A stretch of DNA of 64,000 nt from Sinorhizobium numidicum (GTDB lineage Bacteria > Pseudomonadota > Alphaproteobacteria > Rhizobiales > Rhizobiaceae). This document shows positions 54,090-62,731 of this stretch, in pieces (positions within the stretch are counted from its first letter, which is position 1; every line of letters begins with the position of its first letter). Both the position numbers and the translations under genes were made by a program. The notes below the pieces were generated by a model that ran no database searches, was not told the DNA's origin, and saw nothing but the letters and a program-made list of their open reading frames with translations. The stretch is from the NCBI RefSeq assembly GCF_029892045.1, contig NZ_CP120368.1:1858001-1922000 (forward strand). The letters are read 5' to 3'.

Positions 54090-54123
54090 GGTTTCTCCCT
54101 GCGTGGTGAAAACTTCTGCCGCT

Positions 54124-54618
54124 TCAGGCTTTGCGTTTCGCCTGTAGCGCCTGATAGACCGCCGATGGTACGAAGGCGCTGACATCTCCCCCCATGGCCG
54201 CGATCTGGCGGACCAATGTGGCCGTAATGGGCCGGGATGCGGTGCCCGCCGGCAAAAACAGTGTCTGAATGTCCGGAGCCATCTGCCGATTCATCCCGGC
54301 CATCTGCATCTCGTAGTCGAGGTCCGTTCCGTCGCGCAGGCCACGGACGAGGAGGCTTGCGCCGTGCTCGCGGGCAGCATCGACCACCAGATTATCGAAC
54401 GAGACGACGGCGATGTCCCCCGCTCTTTCCGGCAGCAATTCGCTTAGCGACTGTCGGATCAGGTCCGCCCGCTCATCGAAGGAAAAAAGCGGTGTCTTTC
54501 CCGGATGGACGCCGATTGCCACGATTACCTTGGCCGCGACGTTTAGTGCCTGCACGAGCACGTCGAGATGCCCGTTCGTCATCGGATCGAAGGAACCGGG
54601 ATAGAAAGCGGTGGTCAT
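54124..54618 (-). CDS. coaD: phosphopantetheine adenylyltransferase
   Basis: Catalyses the penultimate step of coenzyme A synthesis (4'-phosphopantetheine + ATP to dephospho-CoA). The 164-residue protein has the nucleotidyltransferase motif [13 protein letters not shown] (T/HxGH region), [13 protein letters not shown] and the SSS/ISST-equivalent near the C-terminus. ATG 54618 gives the standard length; the frame continues 87 bp upstream without a good start. It precedes the two cyclophilin genes on the same strand. Confidence 0.96.
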   Translation of the reverse strand: MTTAFYPGSFDPMTNGHLDVLVQALNVAAKVIVAIGVHPGKTPLFSFDERADLIRQSLSELLPERAGDIAVVSFDNLVVDAAREHGASLLVRGLRDGTDLDYEMQMAGMNRQMAPDIQTLFLPAGTASRPITATLVRQIAAMGGDVSAFVPSAVYQALQAKRKA

Positions 54619-54847
54619 CGTGCCTGTTTCCGTTTGGTGAAGCCTTTTGTCACGGACAGGCGCGAACCGCAAGGGTTGCACGATCCGGCGCTCGCCTGTT
54701 CCCATGGAAACAGCGTCACGGAAAAAATGAATGCTACATGAATGCAGCGTTCAAGATGGTTTCACACCGGAAGTTGTAATGTCGCACAAGCAATGAGTGG
54801 AACTTTTTCGAGTACATGCCGTTTTAAGAGCTGAAAGGATCACGGTC

Positions 54848-54979
54848 ATGGAACTTGTTCTGTTTTCGATGACGATGTTTCTCGCAATGCTCTTTGCGAC
54901 GATCCATGCGCTTCGGGCGGAGGCCCGTGACAGTTCGACGACTCTGTCGGCAGTGAGCGACAGGCTGAGGAGAAAATGA
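54848..54979 (+). CDS. 43-residue membrane peptide
   Basis: A very short ORF encoding one hydrophobic helix (LVLFSMTMFLAMLFATIHAL) followed by a polar tail (RAEARDSSTTLSAVSDRLRRK). AAAGGA lies upstream of ATG 54848 at good spacing. Its stop overlaps the start of the next tiny ORF as ATGA, and a terminator follows that ORF. The layout (RBS, coupling, terminator) supports expression. No family recognised. Confidence 0.6.
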   Translation: MELVLFSMTMFLAMLFATIHALRAEARDSSTTLSAVSDRLRRK

Positions 54980-55101
54980 TGGCGACCACGATGATGATGT
55001 CAGCGGCGCTCGCCGTCGTTTTCTTGCTCGATTATTCCAGGGTCATGCTTGCTCTGCAGCCTTATGGGCTACCGGCCAGAGTCGCGGCGCCTGATATGTG
55101 A
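54976..55101 (+). CDS. 41-residue membrane peptide, coupled to the preceding one
   Basis: A tiny ORF beginning MMATTMMMSAALAVVFLLDY with one hydrophobic helix and a short tail. GAGGAGA immediately upstream is a strong ribosome-binding site, and the ATG overlaps the preceding stop (ATGA). An intrinsic terminator lies about 75 bp downstream. Such coupled membrane peptides can be toxin/modulator pairs or transporter accessory peptides; no assignment is possible. Confidence 0.55.
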   Translation: MMATTMMMSAALAVVFLLDYSRVMLALQPYGLPARVAAPDM

Positions 55102-55174
55102 ATGCCTCCAGAACTTCTTGCGAGAAGTTCACAACAGCGGCCCCATTTCTTCCCCTGATGCGGCCGCATTTATA

Positions 55175-55210
55175 AGCCGGACGGCGTCCCCTGCCCGTCC
55201 GGCTTTTTCT
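55175..55210 (+). terminator. intrinsic terminator after the coupled small ORFs
   Basis: A perfect 10-bp stem AGCCGGACGG/CCGTCCGGCT with a 10-base loop, followed by TTTTTCTTG on the forward strand. It closes the tiny-ORF transcript before the convergent MATE gene. Confidence 0.9.
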
Positions 55211-55241
55211 TGTTTATTCGAAATTGTCGCAACCGACGCGC

Positions 55242-56666
55242 CTAAGCGGTTTCCGATTTAAGGAGTTGTGCGTTTGGCATTGCATGCATAGAGCGAAGCA
55301 GGCGGAAGAAGCGCCAGTTGAGCAGCAATGCGGCTGCCGCCAAACCGAGCACAAAGCCGAACCAGACGCCGATGCCGCCGAAGTTCAGCGGGAAAGCGAA
55401 GGTCCAGGCACAGAAGAAGCCGATTGGCCAGTACGAGATCATTGCCAGGATCATCGGTATCTTGGTGTCCTTGAGGCCCCGCAGCATCCCTGCGGCAATT
55501 GCCTGCAGACCGTCAACAAGCTGGAAGGCGCCGGCGATGACGATCAGCGGACCGGCGAAGGCAAGAACCTCCGCGGCATCGGGCCTGCTCGTGTCGAGAT
55601 AAAGCGCAGCAAGATGACGGGGAAATAGCGCGAAGATCGTGCTGCCGACGGCCGCGAAGCCGCAGCCGAGGACGAGAACGGCGATCGCGGCCCGCCGGAC
55701 GCCGAGCATATCGCCTCTGCCATAGGCAAAACCGACACGCACCGTTCCGGCTTGAGCCAGACCGAGCGGAATCATGAAGGCGATGGAAGCAAACTGAAGC
55801 GCGATGCCGTGCGCCGCCAATTCGATTGTGCCGATCGTTCCCATGAGCAGTGATGCGACAGTGAACAAGCTAACTTCTGCGAGGATCGTCAACGAGATCG
55901 GAATGCCGAGATGGATAACCTCGCGGAAGGCCGGCCAGTCCGGACGCCAGAAGCGCGCAAACAGCTCATACTGGTTGAGCTCCGGGCGGCCGCGGATGTA
56001 GGCGATCGTCAGGATGGCGCCGAGGAGCGCCACGCCGAGTGCTGCGATGGCGGCGCCGAATATACCCAGCGCCGGAAAACCGAAATGGCCGTAAATCAGC
56101 AGGTAACACAGCACTGCGTTCAGGACGAGCGTGGCCAATGTCACGTAAAGAATCACCCCTGCCCGCTCAAGGCCACTCAGAAACGCCCTCAAGACCATGA
56201 AAATGAGGCTCGGAAAAATCGCCCACTGCGCTATGCGCAGATATTCTCCGGCGAGTGCTGCGACTTCCGGCTTCTGGCCGGCGAAAAGCAGGATCGGTTC
56301 GGCCATCCAGAGGATTGGTGCGGTCAGCACGCCATAAAGCAGAACCACCCACATGCCCATGCGCACCGAGCGCCGGACGGAGATCCTGTCCCCACGGCCC
56401 TGCGCTTGCGCGGCCATCGGCACGACCGCATTGGCAAAGCCGCTGCCAAAAATGAAGATCATGAAGAAGGTCTGCGTCGCAAGGATGATCGCTGCGAGCT
56501 GCGTCGCTCCCAACTTGCCGACCATCAGCACATCGGTCGTGTTGATCGCCAACTGCGCGAGTTGAGCGCCGATGAAGGGAACGCCAAGATAGAAGCTTGC
56601 GCGATAGTGATTGCCCCACGAATTGTCGGTTTGCGGAAGCACCTGGTCTTTATTCGCGGTTAGCAT
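55242..56666 (-). CDS. MATE-family efflux transporter (NorM-like)
   Basis: A 474-residue multidrug and toxin extrusion protein, 12 predicted helices. Family wording is clear in AINTTDVLMVGKLGATQLAA, GFANAVVPMAAQAQGRGD, LGIPISLTILAEVSLFTVAS and VDGLQAIAAGMLRGLKDTKIP. It exports cationic compounds using a sodium or proton gradient. ATG 56666 is chosen because MLTANKDQ gives a short leader. It lies next to a TetA-like MFS exporter on the same strand, about 175 bp apart, so independent promoters are likely. Confidence 0.93.
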   Translation of the reverse strand: MLTANKDQVLPQTDNSWGNHYRASFYLGVPFIGAQLAQLAINTTDVLMVGKLGATQLAAIILATQTFFMIFIFGSGFANAVVPMAAQAQGRGDRISVRRSVRMGMWVVLLYGVLTAPILWMAEPILLFAGQKPEVAALAGEYLRIAQWAIFPSLIFMVLRAFLSGLERAGVILYVTLATLVLNAVLCYLLIYGHFGFPALGIFGAAIAALGVALLGAILTIAYIRGRPELNQYELFARFWRPDWPAFREVIHLGIPISLTILAEVSLFTVASLLMGTIGTIELAAHGIALQFASIAFMIPLGLAQAGTVRVGFAYGRGDMLGVRRAAIAVLVLGCGFAAVGSTIFALFPRHLAALYLDTSRPDAAEVLAFAGPLIVIAGAFQLVDGLQAIAAGMLRGLKDTKIPMILAMISYWPIGFFCAWTFAFPLNFGGIGVWFGFVLGLAAAALLLNWRFFRLLRSMHAMPNAQLLKSETA

Positions 56667-56842
56667 AGGAAATCCTGGCTCTTGCGGCGGGCAGAAAATC
56701 ACATCGAAGAAGACCTGTGCGAATTAAAGCACCACCACGGCGAGCGCCAGCGACAAAGGACACTCTGCTCAATTTTTCATCGGACGATCAAAAATATTGA
56801 TCAATCCGAAGGCGCTCGTTTCGCGAGAAAACCGGACCGCGT

Positions 56843-58102
56843 CTATGCCTCGGTCGGTTCCGGCGCGGCATTCCGAAACGTGCCATTGGGAATTGACCGC
56901 ACTTTCGAGACGAAAACCGCAAGAGCCGCGACGATCAGGCAACCAGCCAACGCGTAAGGCGCTCCGGAGAACGGATAGCCTGCGGCCGGGCTCGTGAAAT
57001 ATCCGAAGACTTGCGTGAAGACGAGCGGTCCGAGGATCGTCGTTATGCTCGAAATGCTGGTCAGCGCTCCCTGCAATTCGCCCTGTGCCGATGGCGGAAC
57101 GTGGGCGGATGCGATGCTGCGCAGAGGAGGATCGGCGAGGCTTTCGAGCGCTGTCGCGACGATCACCACATAGATCATCCAGCCTTCCCAAGCGGCTGCG
57201 TAACCCGCCATGCCGAGTGCAGTGAAGGCGAGACCGAGCGTAGCCGTCCGCCTTTCCCCGAAGCTTGACACGACACGCGGCAGCACAACCGCCATCACCA
57301 ACGCGCCACCGACGCCGAAGATGCCGAGCGACAGGCCGATCTGCCCTTCGCTCCACCCATAGCGGTAGGACGAAACGAACGACCACACCGCCGGATAGAC
57401 GGCATGGGCGAGCCAATAAAGGAAGAAGACCAGGCCTATCCAGCCGATTCCAGGATAGTTGCGCATCTGTTTGAGCGCTCCGAGCGGATTGGCCCGACGC
57501 CATTCAAAGCGCCGCCTGTTTGCCCTCTCAAGCGTTTCGGGCAGCAGAAACAGTCCGATGACGAAATTGAGGAAGGACAAGGCGGCGGCACCGTAGAATG
57601 GTACGCGAGGCCCCAACTCGCCGAGGAAGCCGCCGATGACCGGGCCGAGAGCGAAGCCGGTGCCGAACGCAATACCGATCAGCCCGAAATTCTTGGCGCG
57701 ATTTCCGTCGTCGCTGACGTCGGCGATATAGGCGGATGCGGTTCCGAAGCTCGCGCCGCTGATGCCCGCGAGAATGCGTCCGATGAACAGCATCCAATAG
57801 CTGGTGGCAAGCGCACAGATCAGATTGTCGATCGCGAAGGTGAGTACGGAAGCAAGCAGGATCGGCCGCCGTCCGAACCTATCGCTCAAATTGCCAATCA
57901 GCGGCGCAAAGAGAAACTGCATCGCCGAGTAGGCGAGCAGCAGCCAGCCGCCGTCGATCGCCGCTTCGCTGACGTTCGCACCGGTCAGTTCCTCGAGGTA
58001 GGTCGGCAGCACTGGCACGATGATGGCGATGCCCATGATGTCGAGAAAAAGAATGAGAAAGACGAGGAACAGGCCGCGTCGTACGAATTTCCTGTCGAGC
58101 AT
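56843..58102 (-). CDS. MFS exporter, TetA-like (TCR/Tet family)
   Basis: A 419-residue proton-driven exporter with 12 helices. It carries motif A in GNLSDRFGRRPILLAS after helix 2 and motif C-like sequence in GIAFGTGFALGPVIGGFLG, with PVLPTYLEELTG near the N-terminus as in tetracycline efflux proteins. Homology to TetA indicates fold, not proven tetracycline resistance. ATG 58102 follows a GAG-rich stretch. It is upstream of the MATE gene; no TetR lies adjacent. Confidence 0.9.
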   Translation of the reverse strand: MLDRKFVRRGLFLVFLILFLDIMGIAIIVPVLPTYLEELTGANVSEAAIDGGWLLLAYSAMQFLFAPLIGNLSDRFGRRPILLASVLTFAIDNLICALATSYWMLFIGRILAGISGASFGTASAYIADVSDDGNRAKNFGLIGIAFGTGFALGPVIGGFLGELGPRVPFYGAAALSFLNFVIGLFLLPETLERANRRRFEWRRANPLGALKQMRNYPGIGWIGLVFFLYWLAHAVYPAVWSFVSSYRYGWSEGQIGLSLGIFGVGGALVMAVVLPRVVSSFGERRTATLGLAFTALGMAGYAAAWEGWMIYVVIVATALESLADPPLRSIASAHVPPSAQGELQGALTSISSITTILGPLVFTQVFGYFTSPAAGYPFSGAPYALAGCLIVAALAVFVSKVRSIPNGTFRNAAPEPTEA

Positions 58103-58259
58103 CAAGCCCCTCTCCGCTATCCGCCGGAGCGGAGACAGAACGTGAACGACGTCACCAAATAAGGTGTATCGCATCGCCGGAACCGAAACAATGCGTGAAC
58201 ATTTCAAAGTTTATGATCGAAGGCATCGCTTCCGCTGATCGTTTCGGTGCAAGCGCCTC

Positions 58260-59168
58260 TTACCGTTCCGCGCGGCGCTGTTCCGATTTCAGGAAATCGA
58301 CGAAGGCCCGCAGCGGAGCGGGCATGTGCCGCCGGCTGGCGTAATACAGAAACGGCCCGGGAAAGCTCGTCACCCAGGCGTCGAGTATCGGCACGAGCCG
58401 CCCTGCTTTGATTTCCGGCATCAGAAATTCCTCGAATGTCCGGATCACCCCTAGCCCGTCGACCGCTGCGCCAATCTCGAGGTCTATTGTATTGGCGACG
58501 ACGGCCGCCGGCGGCGCTATGGTGAGCGCCTCCTCGCCCTCCCCGAATTCCCAAGCCAATGCTATCCCGTTCAGGAAACGGTGACGGATGGTGGCGTGTT
58601 CCAGAAGATCGCGCGGATGTTGCGGTATGCCGCGCTTCACAAGATAGTTCGGCGCAGCCGCGGTGATGTAACGCTGCACCCGCGGCCCGATTGGAATCGC
58701 GATCATGTCGCGCTCTACCCGTTCCTCATAACGCACGCCGGCATCGAAGCCCGCAGCGAGCACGTCAATAAGGCCATCTTCGGCGGTAACCTCCAACACG
58801 ATGGCCGGATTGGCATTCAGAAAACGACCGACGAGCGGCGGCAGGATTTCGCGGGCGACGACGGTAGGCACGTTCAGCCGCAGCGTGCCTGCGGGACTGT
58901 CGCGGAGGCTGCCCACCTGATCGAGAGCCCCCGCGATCTCGCCCAACGCCGGCGACAGCCGCTCGAACAGGCGCGTGCCTGCTTCTGTTAGCGTAACGCT
59001 GCGGGTCGTGCGGTTGAGCAGCCTTACGCCAAGCTTGGTCTCCAGTCGTCGCAAAGCTTCGCTGAGAGCCGAGGCCGAAACACCGCGTTTGCGCGCGGCG
59101 GTCCGAAAACTGCGTTCGCGCGCGACGGCTGCAAAAGCATCGAGATCTGCGAGAGGGAGCTCATTCAT
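58260..59168 (-). CDS. LysR-family transcriptional regulator
   Basis: A 302-residue LTTR: N-terminal HTH (LDAFAAVARERSFRTAARKRG, SASALSEALRRLETKLGVRL) and a C-terminal effector-binding domain of periplasmic-binding fold (RLNVPTVVAREILPPLVGRF). It is divergent from the aldo/keto reductase gene with 120 bp between, the standard layout for regulator and target. It probably controls that gene and itself. The inducer is unknown. Confidence 0.93.
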   Translation of the reverse strand: MNELPLADLDAFAAVARERSFRTAARKRGVSASALSEALRRLETKLGVRLLNRTTRSVTLTEAGTRLFERLSPALGEIAGALDQVGSLRDSPAGTLRLNVPTVVAREILPPLVGRFLNANPAIVLEVTAEDGLIDVLAAGFDAGVRYEERVERDMIAIPIGPRVQRYITAAAPNYLVKRGIPQHPRDLLEHATIRHRFLNGIALAWEFGEGEEALTIAPPAAVVANTIDLEIGAAVDGLGVIRTFEEFLMPEIKAGRLVPILDAWVTSFPGPFLYYASRRHMPAPLRAFVDFLKSEQRRAER

Positions 59169-59288
59169 TGTGCAAAAATCAGGACAGCTCGTTTGGCTAA
59201 TGCACAATTATCGCACAGTAACATCTGAAGTAAATATCGCGGCGAAGGAAAACGGCCGAGCGACGGCCATCATCGATGGAGAAGTGAG

Positions 59289-60287
59289 ATGCACAAGGTT
59301 TCTCTTGGAAAATCCGGCCCGCTGATCTCTGCACTCGGACTTGGCTGCATGGGCATGTCGGGCATGTACGGTCCTTCCGACCGCAGAGAGAGCATAGCCA
59401 CCATCCATGCCGCTCTCGATGCGGGTATTACCTTGCTCGACACCGGCGATTTTTATGGGATGGGCCATAACGAGATGCTGATCGGCGAGGCGCTTAAGGG
59501 TCGCGATCGCGATCAAATACAGCTGAGCGTCAAGTTCGGCGCTTTGCGCGATCCAGCCGGCGGCTGGTCCGGTTACGATGCCCGGCCGAAGGTGGTGCGC
59601 AACTTTCTCGCCTGTACGCTGCAGCGTCTTGGCGTCGACTACATCGACATCTACCGGCCCTCTCGCCTCGACCCGGATGTGCCGATCGAAGAAACGGTCG
59701 GCGCAATAGCCGATATGGTCAAGGCCGGTTATGTGCGTCATATCGGTCTTTCAGAGGTTGGTCCCGAGACGATCAGGCGCGCGGCAGCCGTCCATCCGAT
59801 TTGCGATCTGCAGATCGAGTATTCGCTGGTTTCGCGTGGAATAGAGGACGAGATCCTGCCGACGTGCCGTGACCTCGGGATCGGCATCACCGCCTATGGC
59901 GTTCTCTCGCGCGGCCTGATCAGCGGGCACTGGCGCAAGGATGCGGTCGGTGCCGGTGACTTCCGCGCCTTGAGCCCGCGCTTCCAGGAAGGCAACGTCG
60001 ATCGTAACCTTGCCCTGGTAGAGGCGCTGGGACGCGTTGCCGCAGCAAAAGGCGTAAGTGTCGCCCAGATCGCTATCGCCTGGGTTGCGGCTCAAGGGGC
60101 CGACATTGTGCCGCTTGTGGGCGCCCGCCGGCGGGGCCGGCTTTCCGAGGCGCTCGGCTCGCAGGCGGTTCACCTCGATGCGGATGATCTGGCGGCGATC
60201 GAACACGCCGTCCCGAAGGGGGCGGCCGCCGGCGCGCGCTATCCGGAAGCGCAACTCGTGCACATGGACAGCGAACGTCACGGTTGA
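59289..60287 (+). CDS. aldo/keto reductase
   Basis: A 332-residue NAD(P)H-dependent oxidoreductase with a TIM barrel. The catalytic Asp, Tyr and Lys are present in LLDTGDFYGMGHNE and LSVKFG. At the usual histidine position the sequence is IYRPSRLDP, a variant known in some AKR groups. The C-terminal cofactor region VPLVGARRRGRLSEALG is intact. GGAGAAG precedes the start. It is divergent from a LysR regulator that likely controls it. Substrate unknown. Confidence 0.92.
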   Translation: MHKVSLGKSGPLISALGLGCMGMSGMYGPSDRRESIATIHAALDAGITLLDTGDFYGMGHNEMLIGEALKGRDRDQIQLSVKFGALRDPAGGWSGYDARPKVVRNFLACTLQRLGVDYIDIYRPSRLDPDVPIEETVGAIADMVKAGYVRHIGLSEVGPETIRRAAAVHPICDLQIEYSLVSRGIEDEILPTCRDLGIGITAYGVLSRGLISGHWRKDAVGAGDFRALSPRFQEGNVDRNLALVEALGRVAAAKGVSVAQIAIAWVAAQGADIVPLVGARRRGRLSEALGSQAVHLDADDLAAIEHAVPKGAAAGARYPEAQLVHMDSERHG

Positions 60288-60295
60288 CCGAGCAA

Positions 60296-60324
60296 TCTGG
60301 ACCGGGGTTCGGCTCCGGTCCAGA
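60296..60324. terminator. hairpin between convergent genes
   Basis: A perfect 10-bp stem TCTGGACCGG/CCGGTCCAGA with a 9-base loop lies between the aldo/keto reductase and metallopeptidase stops. There is no strong T-run. A bidirectional terminator is likely. Confidence 0.72.
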
Positions 60325-60332
60325 CGAAGCAA

Positions 60333-61265
60333 TCAGACCGAGCCGGAGAAGGTGTCGCAGTCTGACATCTTGCCGCTGTTGAAGCCGCGCTGGAACCACT
60401 TCATCCGCTGCTCGGACGTGCCATGATTGAAGCTTTCCGGAACGACATAGCCTTGCATACGCTTCTGCAGCGTGTCGTCGCCGATCTGGGTGGCGGCATT
60501 CAGCGCCTCCTCGAGATCGCCGCGCTCAAGCAGACCTTTCTGTTCGGTATACTTGCCCCAGATACCGGCGAAGCAATCGGCCTGCAGCTCGACGCGGATC
60601 GACATCTGGTTCGCCTCGGCCTCGTTCATGCGCTGGCGCATCTGGTTGAATTTCGGCAGGACGCCGATCAGGTTCTGTACATGGTGACCGACCTCATGCG
60701 CCAGCACATAGGCTTGCGCAAAGTCGCCGGCGGCATCGAATTTTTGGGCGAGCTCGTCGAAGAAGCTCATGTCGAGATACACCTTGCGGTCGCCGGGGCA
60801 ATAGAACGGACCGGAGGCGGCCGAAGCGAAGCCGCAGGCTGAGCGAACCGAGTCACTGAACAGCACCAGTTTCGGTTCCTCATATTGTTCGCCGCTTGCC
60901 TGAAATATGCCGTTCCAGGTATCTTCTGTCTCCGCCAGCACCGTCGCCATGAAGGCCTTCATCTCCTCCTCCTCGGCCGTGCCGCGCGGGACCTGCGAAC
61001 CGTCAGTCTGCTCGAAGCCCGGCGTGTTCACCGGACCGCCGCCTTCGAGGATCTGCAGCATGTCGATGCCCATTGCTCTCAAGACGAAATAGAGAATGAC
61101 GAGAAAGACGATCGTCCCGAAGCTCATGCCGCCGCCGGCGCGGCGCATGCCTCCCCCGCCGGTCGGGATGCGAAACCCTCCGCCGCGGCCGAAAGGGCCA
61201 CCCCCGGGGCTCGCCCCGCGCTGATCCTCGACGTTTCCGGATTGCCGGCGGCCCTTCCATTCCAT
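60333..61265 (-). CDS. YpfJ-type neutral zinc metallopeptidase
   Basis: A 310-residue putative zinc peptidase (Pfam Zn_peptidase, YpfJ). A cytoplasmic glycine/arginine-rich N-terminus (SPGGGPFGRGGGFRIPTGGG) precedes one transmembrane helix (IVFLVILYFVLRAMGIDML), then the catalytic domain with HEVGHH and the downstream EANQMSIRVELQADC segment, where a glutamate probably completes the zinc site. Substrates are unknown for the family. It is convergent with the aldo/keto reductase and divergent from the alcohol dehydrogenase. Confidence 0.93.
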   Translation of the reverse strand: MEWKGRRQSGNVEDQRGASPGGGPFGRGGGFRIPTGGGGMRRAGGGMSFGTIVFLVILYFVLRAMGIDMLQILEGGGPVNTPGFEQTDGSQVPRGTAEEEEMKAFMATVLAETEDTWNGIFQASGEQYEEPKLVLFSDSVRSACGFASAASGPFYCPGDRKVYLDMSFFDELAQKFDAAGDFAQAYVLAHEVGHHVQNLIGVLPKFNQMRQRMNEAEANQMSIRVELQADCFAGIWGKYTEQKGLLERGDLEEALNAATQIGDDTLQKRMQGYVVPESFNHGTSEQRMKWFQRGFNSGKMSDCDTFSGSV

Positions 61266-61470
61266 GATCTGTCCTCCCGGCTCGCAAGGTTAATGAATTG
61301 AATGATGTATATGCCCTAGCGACAATCGTTGTAAACGCAACCGCGGCCGCACGGTTTCATCGCGCCGTTCTTTTCTCCGGGGCCTTGGATCAGGGACATC
61401 GGCAGCATGGAGCGGATTGACCTCCCATCCCTTTCCGGGTCCTATGGCACGGGTGGAGGAGTGAACATAG

Positions 61471-62499
61471 ATGAAAGCGGTGCGTCTGGAATCGATAGGC
61501 AAGATCTTCCTTCGGCAGATCGAGGTACCTGAGCCGGGGCCGGACGATCTGCTCGTGAAGGTGGAAGCCTGCGGCGTCTGTGGGACTGACCGTCACCTGC
61601 TCCATGGCGAATTTCCTTCCAGCCCGCCGGTCACTCTCGGGCACGAATTCTGCGGGATCGTCGTAGAGGCCGGCAGCGCCGTCCGGGGCATCGCTCCAGG
61701 GGCGAGGGTCACTGGCGACCCGAATATTTCCTGTGGCCGCTGCGCCCAGTGCCGGGCGGGCCGGGTCAATCTCTGCCGCAACCTCCGCGCCATCGGCATT
61801 CACCGCGACGGCGGTTTCGCCGAGTACGTTATCGTTCCTCAGAAACAGGCCTTCGAAATTCCGCTCAGCCTCGATCCGGTGCACGGTGCCTTTTGCGAAC
61901 CTCTCGCCTGCTGCCTTCACGGCATCGACATGGCAGGGATTCGTGCGGGGTCCACAGTGGTGATCCTCGGCGGCGGTGTGATCGGTCTGCTGACGGTGCA
62001 ACTAGCAAGACTGGCGGGGGCGACGACGGTAGTCCTTTCCACCCGGCAGGCATCGAAGCGCCGCCTGGCCGAAGAGGTCGGCGCCACTGCGACGATCGAT
62101 CCGGCGGCCACCGACATCATCGAGGCGATTGCCGGCCCCTCCGGCCTCGTTCCCGGCGGCGCGGATGTGGTGATCGAATGCGCCGGCGTGGCGGAAACCG
62201 TGAGGCAGTCGACGCGACTCGCCAAGGCGGGCGGCACTGTCGTCGTCCTTGGCGTGCTGCCGCAGGATGAGAAGGTCGAGATCGAGCCCTTCGACCTTCT
62301 CTTCCGCGAACTGCGCGTGCTCGGGTCCTTCATCAATCCCTTCACCCATCGCCGCGCTGCCGATCTGGTCGCCTCCGGCGCAATTGAGATCGACAAGCTG
62401 ATTTCACGGCGCGTATCGCTCGACGAGGCGCCGGGCATTATCGCAAATCCGCCTGCCGCCGGAGAGGTAAAGGTATTGGTGATCCCATCCATCGAATAG
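61471..62499 (+). CDS. zinc-dependent alcohol/polyol dehydrogenase (MDR family)
   Basis: A 342-residue medium-chain dehydrogenase oxidising a secondary alcohol, polyol or amino-alcohol with NAD(P). Catalytic zinc ligands are in CGVCGTDRH and GHEF, structural-zinc cysteines in CGRCAQCRAGRVNLC, and the Rossmann loop is GGGVIGLL. The length and wording fit sorbitol/threonine dehydrogenase relatives. No sugar transporter or kinase is adjacent, so substrate remains open. carB follows about 230 bp downstream after a terminator-like hairpin. Confidence 0.92.
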   Translation: MKAVRLESIGKIFLRQIEVPEPGPDDLLVKVEACGVCGTDRHLLHGEFPSSPPVTLGHEFCGIVVEAGSAVRGIAPGARVTGDPNISCGRCAQCRAGRVNLCRNLRAIGIHRDGGFAEYVIVPQKQAFEIPLSLDPVHGAFCEPLACCLHGIDMAGIRAGSTVVILGGGVIGLLTVQLARLAGATTVVLSTRQASKRRLAEEVGATATIDPAATDIIEAIAGPSGLVPGGADVVIECAGVAETVRQSTRLAKAGGTVVVLGVLPQDEKVEIEPFDLLFRELRVLGSFINPFTHRRAADLVASGAIEIDKLISRRVSLDEAPGIIANPPAAGEVKVLVIPSIE

Positions 62500-62671
62500 A
62501 TCAGGCAGGGACCATCGAAGAGAACTACCGATTTTCCCCCGAAGCAGCCATTTTGTCCCCGCGCGCAAATATGTCGACCTTTCTTGTCGATTCCGGAACT
62601 TTCGGGGTTTCGCTTGCAGAAACATTTGCCTATAAGCCGCTTCTAGCCTGAAAAGACTATCAATGCGCGCC

Positions 62672-62704
62672 CCGGCCGGTGACCTCCCACCCTGGCCGGT
62701 TTTT
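62672..62704 (+). terminator. terminator-like hairpin in the carB leader
   Basis: CCGGCC and GGCCGG form a stem around a 16-base loop, followed by TTTTT, 27 bp before the carB start. It may end the upstream dehydrogenase transcript or act as a conditional (attenuator) structure for carB. No leader peptide was recognised. Confidence 0.7.
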
Positions 62705-62731
62705 CGCGCAGCTAGAAACGGATGAGAGCCC

